A DNA stretch of 64,000 nucleotides from Alnus glutinosa (lineage: Eukaryota > Streptophyta > Magnoliopsida > Fagales > Betulaceae), in NCBI RefSeq assembly GCF_958979055.1, contig NC_084894.1, positions 23,219,616 to 23,283,615 of the forward strand, given 5' to 3'. The notes beneath the pieces were generated by a model. The model was not told where the DNA came from, did no database searches, and worked only from the letters and a program-made list of their open reading frames with translations. Positions 57,502 through 64,000 of the stretch are shown here, piece after piece (position 1 is the stretch's first letter; every line of letters begins with the position of its first letter). A program made the position numbers and the translations under genes.

Positions 57502-60500
57502 CTAGCCTGCCATTAGGTCTATCACTCTTCTAGGCATGACCCAAGAAATACCAAACCGAGAGAATATGTTATTCCACGGAGCTGAAGCCACGTCGCAATG
57601 TAGAAGAATGTGGTCCACAGATTCCCCGTCTCTCTTGCATAAGCAGCATCTGTCTACAATGATAATATGCATCTTCCTAAGATTATCCATAGTAAGGATC
57701 TTACCTAGTGCAGCAGACCAAGTAAAAAAGGCCTCCCTTGGAGGTGCCTGAGTCCGCCACACACACTTCCAAGGGAACCGAGAATCACCAGAGCAAGTCA
57801 AAGAACTGAAAAAATACTTGACCTTGAATAAACCTTTCTTGGAAGAAACCCACCAAAGTCTGTCTGTCCGATCTCTGTTTACCCTGGTTGAATGTAAGAC
57901 CTGGAAGAAAGAAGCAAAAACATCCACTTCCCAATCATGCGCCTCTCTGACAAAGCTCACATTCCACTGAGTTGAACCGCCCAAAACCTCCATATTGTCT
58001 GCCACTGACGCATCCTTCACCCGAGCAATACCAAATAGATCAAGAAAAACTTCTTTCAAAACCGAGTCTCCGCACCACAAGTCATGCCAAAATCTAGTCC
58101 TTTCCCCATCCCCCACCTCAAATCTGGTAAATCCGGAAAAGGTCTCCCACCCTTTCCCTATATTCTTCCACAACCCCACTCCAAAAGCCCCTACAAGCTC
58201 CCGGGAGCACCAACCACCCCACATGCTACCAAACTTGGAATCTATCACACCTCTCCACCAAGCATCTCTTTCCAAACCAAAGCGCCATAACCATTTCCCT
58301 AACAAAGCTCGATTGAACATCACCAAATTTCTTATACCCAGACCTCCTTCTAAAATAGGAGTACAGACCTTCGCCCAACTCACCAAATGAAATTTAAACT
58401 CTTCACCCAATCCACCCCAAAGAAAGGCTCGATACAGTTTCTCTATCCGAGCAGCAACACTCCCCGGAATAGGGAATAAAGACATATAATAGGTAGGAAG
58501 ATTGAAAAGGGTACTCTTAATAAGAGTAACTCTGCCACCCTTGGAAAGATATAACTTTTTCCAACTAGCCAAACGCTTTTCTATCTTCTCAATAACTCCG
58601 TCTCACATGCGAGTGGACTTATAGGAAGCCCCCAAAGGAAGACCGAGGTACTTCGCTGGCAAAGAAGCAACCTCACACCCTAGGATATCTACTAATCTTT
58701 CCACTTGTTCAACATTCCCCACTGGAATTAGATTGGATTTTGCCAAATTGACCTTCAAACCCGAAACTGCTTCAAACAAAAGAAAAAGACTCTGCAAATT
58801 CTGCAGCTGAGATGTGCGAGCACTGCAGAAGATCAAGTGTCATCGGCAAACAAAAGATGAGAGACAGAAACATTACCCATTAAGAATCCTTCCATCAAAC
58901 CCCCACTGACCACCGCTGTAATCATACGGCTCAAAGCCTCCATAACAAATACAAACAGTAGGGGTGACAAAGGATCCCCTTGTCTCAGACCTCGAGAACT
59001 ACTGAAGAAGCCATTGGGAGAGCCATTGACTAAAACCGAAAACCGCACAGAAGAAATGCATTGAGCTATCCATGAACACCATTTTCCCCCAAAGCCACAT
59101 CGTCTCAACATATACAAAAGAAAATCCCAATTAACATGATCATAAGCTTTCTCCAAATTCATTTTACAAATGACACCTGGCTCCCTTGATCTGATACGAC
59201 TATCAATGCATTCGTTAGCAATAAGGATTGGATCGAGAATATGTCTCCCTTTGATGAATGCACTCTGAGATTTAGAAATAACCTTCTCCAAAACACCTTT
59301 CAATCTGTTTGCCAACACTTTGGCAATAATCTTGTAAATGCCTCCCACAAGACTAATGGGTCGGAAGTCTTTGAGAGAGTTAGCTCAAAGAATCTTTGGA
59401 ATAAGTGAAATAAACGACGCATTCAGACTCTTCTCAAACGCACCTTTATCATGAAAGTCAGAAAAAACCTCCATAATGTCTGGACTCAAGACTTCCCAGC
59501 AAGCTTGGAAAAAAGCCATAGAAAAACCATCTGGACCCGGTGCCTTGTCTCCTTTCAAAGCGAACACTACCTTCCTAACCTCCTCCCCCTCGAAGGGTCT
59601 TTCCAGCCATCTGGCTTATGACTCCAGGATAGTGTCAAAGGATAGATCATCCAACAAAGGCCTCCAACTGTGCTTCTCAGAAAAGAGGGTTTGATAATAC
59701 TGAACCACGTGGTCGCCTATCTCTGACTGATTGGAAGAAAGTGAATCACCGATCAATAAAGAATCAATAGAGTTATACCTTCTGTTTGAGTTGGCTATAG
59801 CATGGAAAAATTTAGTACATTTATCCCCTTCCTTTAACCACGTTACCCTCGACTTTTGCCTCCAACTAATCTCTTCCAAAAGAGAAACCCTCTCTAACTC
59901 GCTGACAATCTCTGACTTTTTTAGTTGCTCCTCTTCGCCCAAAGCTCTACTACCTTCAATAGAATCAAAGGCCTGAAGCTCTTCAAAAAGCTTTCTCTTA
60001 TTTCTCTCCACATTACCAAAGACTTCTTCATTCCAAGTCTTCAAATGTTGCTTCAGAGCCTTAAGCTTGCAAGCTAGAACGAAACTGGGGATACCTTGAA
60101 ACAATAGGAATCCCACCACCGTTTCACCAACCCCACGAACCCATCCGCCTTAAGCCACATATTTTTGAATTTGAATGGCCTTTTTCCCCTGGTAGTATCG
60201 CCACAATCAAGAAGAATTGGAAAATAGTCAGAATAAAGGCGGGGAAGTCTCTTCTGGGAGTTCACAGAAAACCTAGTTTCCCAGTCAGGGGAAACAAGAA
60301 ATCGGTCAATCCTTGACCAAGTGGGAGGGTCACCAGAGAGCGACCAAGTGTAAGAACCTCCAGCGAGAGGAAAGTCCATCAAGCCCTGATCATCGATAAA
60401 GTCACCGAAATCCCTCATGCCAGACACACTGCCTTCTCCAAAACGTTCACTAGGAAACCGAGTTATATTAAAATCCCCCCCTATACACCAAGGCATGTTC

Positions 60501-60901
60501 CACCAATTGAGGATCCCAGCCAGCTCATCCCAAAGCCTCCTCCTATCAATATTGTGATTCGGGCCATACACCCCCACAAAAGCCCACTCAAATCCATCTG
60601 CAATATTACTGAAAGAAACTGCAAGCGTGAACTCCCCCAAGCATACATCGACCTTCTCCACCACCCTCTTATCCCACATGATCAGGATGCCCCCTGAAGC
60701 CCCATAAGAGTCCAAGTAGCACCAATCCACATAATTGCACCCCCATATGCTGCGCACAAAGTTTCTCGACGGATTTTGAACTTTGGTTTCTTGAAGACAC
60801 AAAATATCCACCTTCCATTCTCTGAGCAGGTTGCTAATCCTTAGGCGTTTTAGCCTATCATTCAACCCCCTCACATTCCAAGATAGAATCTTGGGCTTCA
60901 T
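57502..60901 (-). pseudogene. LINE ORF2: endonuclease, reverse transcriptase, zf-RVT (frameshifted)
   Basis: The endonuclease (60901-60074) shows SWNVRGLND, LCLQETKV, GGDFN and the YSDYFPI variant of the final SDH-type motif, in which the usual His is replaced. Reverse transcriptase follows in another frame: DKAPGPDGFSMAFFQ (59567), [40 protein letters not shown] and FADDT (58833). After another shift come KYLGLPLG, TLIKSTLFNLPTYYMSLFP and the CCLCKRDGESVDHILLHCDVA zinc-finger-like tail. At least two frameshifts (about 60090 and 58835) and several stops disable it. Confidence 0.88.
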
Positions 60902-62907
60902 GGCACAACTATGAGACCCCTAGCCCTCCTTTTACCACGATTAGAGCCAGTGCTCTTAGCATCGTAATTTATAGAACTCTCCAAATTCTTGATCTCCCTC
61001 TTGCCCTTCGAGCTTCCATCTCCATTGCGACGATCTCCTTCGATGCAAGTCAACAAAACCAACAGTTGCAGCTTGTGTCCCATATACGTCATCCCCACAA
61101 TGGGATAAATATCATTCGCAAGCTGAAGAACCCAGTCCGAATACCCCGCTCCCTCCGCAGCTGGAGAGTAAGCGTTGAGAGGGGGCACCCTACTTCTACC
61201 CACATCTCCTACCTTCTCACCCTCCTTGAACACCACCATTTCTGAATCCCCCTTGAGTTTGCTGCTGGAGCCCGATTCCTCCCCTATATTCTGTAACCAT
61301 TTTTCCACCAACGGTAGCTGCAAAGAAGCTGACCTTGTCGGTGTCTGTGGCACCAAGGCATCAACCGGCGACTGAACCTGCTCCGTGGACCCCTTTTCCA
61401 TCGCTGAAAAGATCTCTGGTGTCTCAAATTGCAACAGATTGTCCAGAGAAGACCTCTGTGCGTGCTCACACATTTCCGGCGAAGGGCCTATTTCTGCACT
61501 CTCCACAGCTTCCACGAGAGCTACTGTCTCACCCGTGCTTCTTTCCGACAGTGAACCCGAGCTGATATTGGGAGACACGACCACCAGTGGAGGAACGGGT
61601 AGCTTACCTACATAACCATCCAGCAACTCCGGAACAAGATCCGAAGAGGACGCCTTCAGAGGAGGAAAGTCCGAACTGGTTTTCTTGGTCTCCGATGCTC
61701 GGGGCTGAGGACGATCTCTACCAGCTTGGAACGGAAAACCAGCACCTTTTGCCGGCGGTAGCGTCTCCGGCGTCGAAGAGGAAGCGCCGGGATCACCTGA
61801 GCCCAATGGAACCGAGTTAGGGCACAGGCCCACGAGCTCCTTGGCCTTGAACACGAAGCTGGGCCTGTTGTCCGGGGTTGCCATGGGGACCTACCCTTTC
61901 AGGTCTCAGTTAAATTTCAAGGAAGCTGGATTTTTTGGATTGGGCCGAGTTCCTCGGAAACCCATGGCTTTCCTGGCAATGGGCCAAAACCCGGTCGCCT
62001 TTGGCCCGCTATCCACAAATCCACCCTCTATCTTTGCAAGACCCGCCAGACAAAGACCGATTTCTTGTTGTAGCCTCTGCAAAGTGATCCTGATTTTGTC
62101 CAGTTCAAGATTGACGCCAGCGTGGGTTTTGCGTGCTGCAGGGGGCTTGGTGTCAGTCACCGTTTCAGTCTGCTTCACTTGGCATTGTGCGTCAGAGCTC
62201 ATTACCGTTGGGCCTTTGGACCTTTGGATCGTGCTCTGAGCATCCGGAGTCTCAAGGACCGATGGGTCATGCATGGTTCTCTTCAAGATCGTCTTACCGA
62301 ACACCGGAGCTTGAGCCAGAGTTTGAGGGGCGACAGTGGTCTTGAAATCACCCGTCGGAAGGTTTTCCAACCTACATGGCACCCGAGCTACCTTCCCTGA
62401 GCCCACGCCCGTATTTATCTCCAAGGGTGGCCCTGTGTTCTTCAAAACTTCCGCAAAACAACTCCTTCCCCTCATCGCCTGAGACTGAACCTCAAGCCGA
62501 GTGTCAACCCTATTTCCTCCGTTTCTAAGATACTCATTGACACAGCGTAAAGCCGAGCCAAATAAATCCCATCCCTCTCCGCATCTTCCCTCTGGAATTA
62601 ACACCACTCCGCTCTTCCTACTTCCGACATATTCCTCAACCAACAAAAAGCTGCCGTGTCTGTTGAAGCATCGCTGAGCAATGACTCGAGGAAATCCCGG
62701 GGAAGCTTGATTCCAAAAGACCCGAGAGTCTTCCACTATCACTAATTCCTCAATAATGCGTACTAACCACGCGATCTCATCTCTCTCCAGAAAAATTGAC
62801 CTTATCCTCCCTTTGCAGTTTTCTCGGAATCGGACCCCTGTCTCGCCCCCAGCTACCACCAACTCAAGGTCCTTAGACTCCACCAACCAACTTCTTGAAC
62901 ACGCCAT
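60898..62907 (-). pseudogene. LINE ORF1 (two in-frame stops)
   Basis: The frame starts MACSRSWLVESKDLEL, has an RKSGVVLIPEGRCGEGW motif of the DUF4283-like N-terminal domain, and continues to NLESSINYDAKSTGSNRGKR. Two in-frame stops lie between 61908 and about 61885; otherwise it is open for about 670 codons. ORF1 proteins bind the element's RNA. I see no CCHC zinc knuckle. Its stop codon overlaps the ORF2 start as ATGA (60901-60898). Confidence 0.8.
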
Positions 62908-63370
62908 TTGTAATTCCGACCGGGTTTTACACAGTTTATAGTTACAAAACCTTTGTAACTAAACCCAGTGTGTACCCCAATAAACAACCCATTTGTCTCT
63001 ACAGCAGTACCTTCAGAACTCTGGCCAATTCTTCTGGGAGGTTTTCCATAATCAACATACCTAATAAAACAAAGCCCAAGAACCACTGGAAATTTCGCCG
63101 TATTTCGCACCTCCAAACCGCCGGAATTTGAACCTTCAGCTTCGCCGGCGTTGACCACCGCTGACCCGCCACCGACCGGACCTCCAGGAGTATCGGGTCC
63201 TACTCGGGTCTCTCCTTCATCTCTCCCGATATCACTCTCAATCTCTCGGCTCTCTCTGTATGTTTGGGCGAAACCGAGAAATAGGAAGGAGGAAAACAAA
63301 AGAAAGAAGAAGAAAGAAAGAAAGAGGAAAGAAAAAGAGAAAAATAAGAAAGAAGAAATCAAGTGCGCGT

Positions 63371-63478
63371 GAAAATTTTTTTAGTTAGTTACCGACCCGA
63401 CAGAATCAAACAGCGTCGTTTTACTCCTACTATATATTCATGCTTTAAGCAATTTTTCTTGAACTTGAACTCTCCTCT
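63371..63478. repeat. Right copy of the ~100-bp duplication flanking the LINE
   Basis: See the left copy at 57081. It contains ctatatattcatgctttaag followed by a short leader-like sequence and ctgaag/gtatgt at about 63499, which could be a donor site. A promoter reading to the right is possible but unproven. Confidence 0.85.
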
Positions 63479-64000
63479 GTGAAGCTTGAAGTCTGAAGGT
63501 ATGTATCACTTTTTTTGTTTTAATGCATCATAGACTAAATGCACATGTCTGTAGGTTTTTCTCATAGCTGGTTTTGGAAGCCATCTAATTCCTAAATCCT
63601 CTCTCTTTTTCCCGTGCTTGAGTGCTTCTTTGGCCGCCTGTCATGTGTCTGAAGAGCTAAAAGGAAAGGAATTAGATGGAAAAGAAAAAGGAGTGCAAAA
63701 AAGGAAAGGAATAGGGTTCATTCCTTTACTTTCATGATGGTTTACGGGTAGATGGAAAAGGTGATAATAATCTGTTATCTGAATTACCCGACCGGCTAAT
63801 TACTGAATTACCCGACTATTTCGGGTAGAAACTCGAAAACCCTATTTTCCGACACCGACTTACCCGATATCCAGGCCTACCCAGAAAGTGGGACCACCCA
63901 CTGCCTCCATTATAGAGGGTTTATCTCATAAAAGAACATATGATTTTGGGGGGCAGTACCTTGTGTGTAGTTCCGCCCCTTACTTCACCTAAATGGAAAA
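63479..64000. other. Right edge without a recognised gene
   Basis: AT-rich sequence with acccgac/tacccgatat motifs near 63785-63890 that match the left flank of the LINE. No exon of the RAB5IF-like gene is recognised here. Confidence 0.4.

Larger units (their letters stand above)
57196..63370 (-). mobile_element. Nearly full-length L1-type LINE (about 6.2 kb), disabled
   Basis: On the minus strand the order is a CT-rich 5'UTR (63370-62908), ORF1, ORF2 (endonuclease, reverse transcriptase, C-terminal zinc-finger-like tail), a 3'UTR and a poly-A tail complementing 57196-57206. The tail sequence (gtatac...taagggg cgcc ttacgc...attacttata in pieces) is shared by the other LINE fragments at 11.4, 36.7 and 40.8 kb. 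Flanking duplications of about 100 bp are the target-site repeat. Confidence 0.9.

Noticed and set aside
57995..58390. Plus-strand 131-codon frame
   Set aside because: Antisense to LINE ORF2.
61175..62400. Several plus-strand frames of 60-130 codons
   Set aside because: Antisense to LINE ORF1.
62853..63362. Minus-strand 169-codon frame starting with a Phe/Ser/Leu-rich stretch, like a signal peptide
   Set aside because: It is the CT-rich 5'UTR of the LINE read as codons and ends in an out-of-frame part of ORF1.

Overview
This window is nuclear DNA of a flowering plant. Its genes have GT-AG introns and plant-specific families. The transposon mix is plant-type: L1-type LINEs, hAT and Mutator-like elements, Gypsy- and TRIM-type LTRs, an endogenous pararetrovirus and nuclear plastid DNA. 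Long transposon-filled introns and the repeat types suggest a woody eudicot, possibly Fagales, but that placement is inference only.

Layout. (1) 0.55-15.1 kb, minus strand: a DCD (Development and Cell Death) domain gene with a 5'UTR exon at 15 kb and three coding exons. Introns of about 4.9 kb and 7.7 kb hold LINE, hAT, LTR, Mutator-like and TRIM elements and a plastid-DNA mosaic. (2) 15.3-19.2 kb: a large inverted-repeat element, a (TA)n(GA)n microsatellite and a hAT element with a perfect 8-bp target duplication. (3) 19.9-31.2 kb: a decayed Caulimoviridae-type endogenous pararetrovirus. It is split by a 3-kb solo LTR and followed by an inverted partial copy of itself. (4) 31.7-32.8 kb: a Pack-MULE carrying pieces of a host AAA-ATPase (BCS1-like) gene. 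(5) 33.5-41.5 kb, minus strand: a complete six-exon RHOMBOID-like intramembrane protease gene with LINE, MITE and microsatellite insertions in its introns. (6) 42-48 kb: AT-rich intergenic DNA with degenerate repeats. (7) 48.0-49.9 kb, plus strand: a single-exon GT47 (MUR3-like) xyloglucan galactosyltransferase. (8) 51.7 kb: tRNA-Gly(UCC). (9) 52.2-54.6 kb, plus strand: a seven-exon PGR5-like/PGRL1-related chloroplast membrane protein gene. (10) 56.2-56.5 kb, minus strand: the last two exons of a RAB5-interacting-factor (RAB5IF/RCAF1) family gene, convergent with the previous one. (11) 57.1-63.5 kb, minus strand: a nearly full-length but disabled L1-type LINE flanked by an unusually long direct duplication of about 100 bp.

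The host genes are unrelated housekeeping genes (cell-wall glycosylation, intramembrane proteolysis, thylakoid and mitochondrial/ER membrane proteins, stress-linked DCD protein) and form no operon or cluster. I found no convincing new multi-gene system. The most unusual structures are the inverted pararetrovirus copies, which could form a long hairpin transcript; the Pack-MULE with captured AAA-ATPase pieces; the inverted-repeat element about 200 bp upstream of the DCD gene promoter; the plastid rrn16/psaB mosaic; and the LINE with an ATGA ORF1/ORF2 overlap inside a 100-bp duplication.
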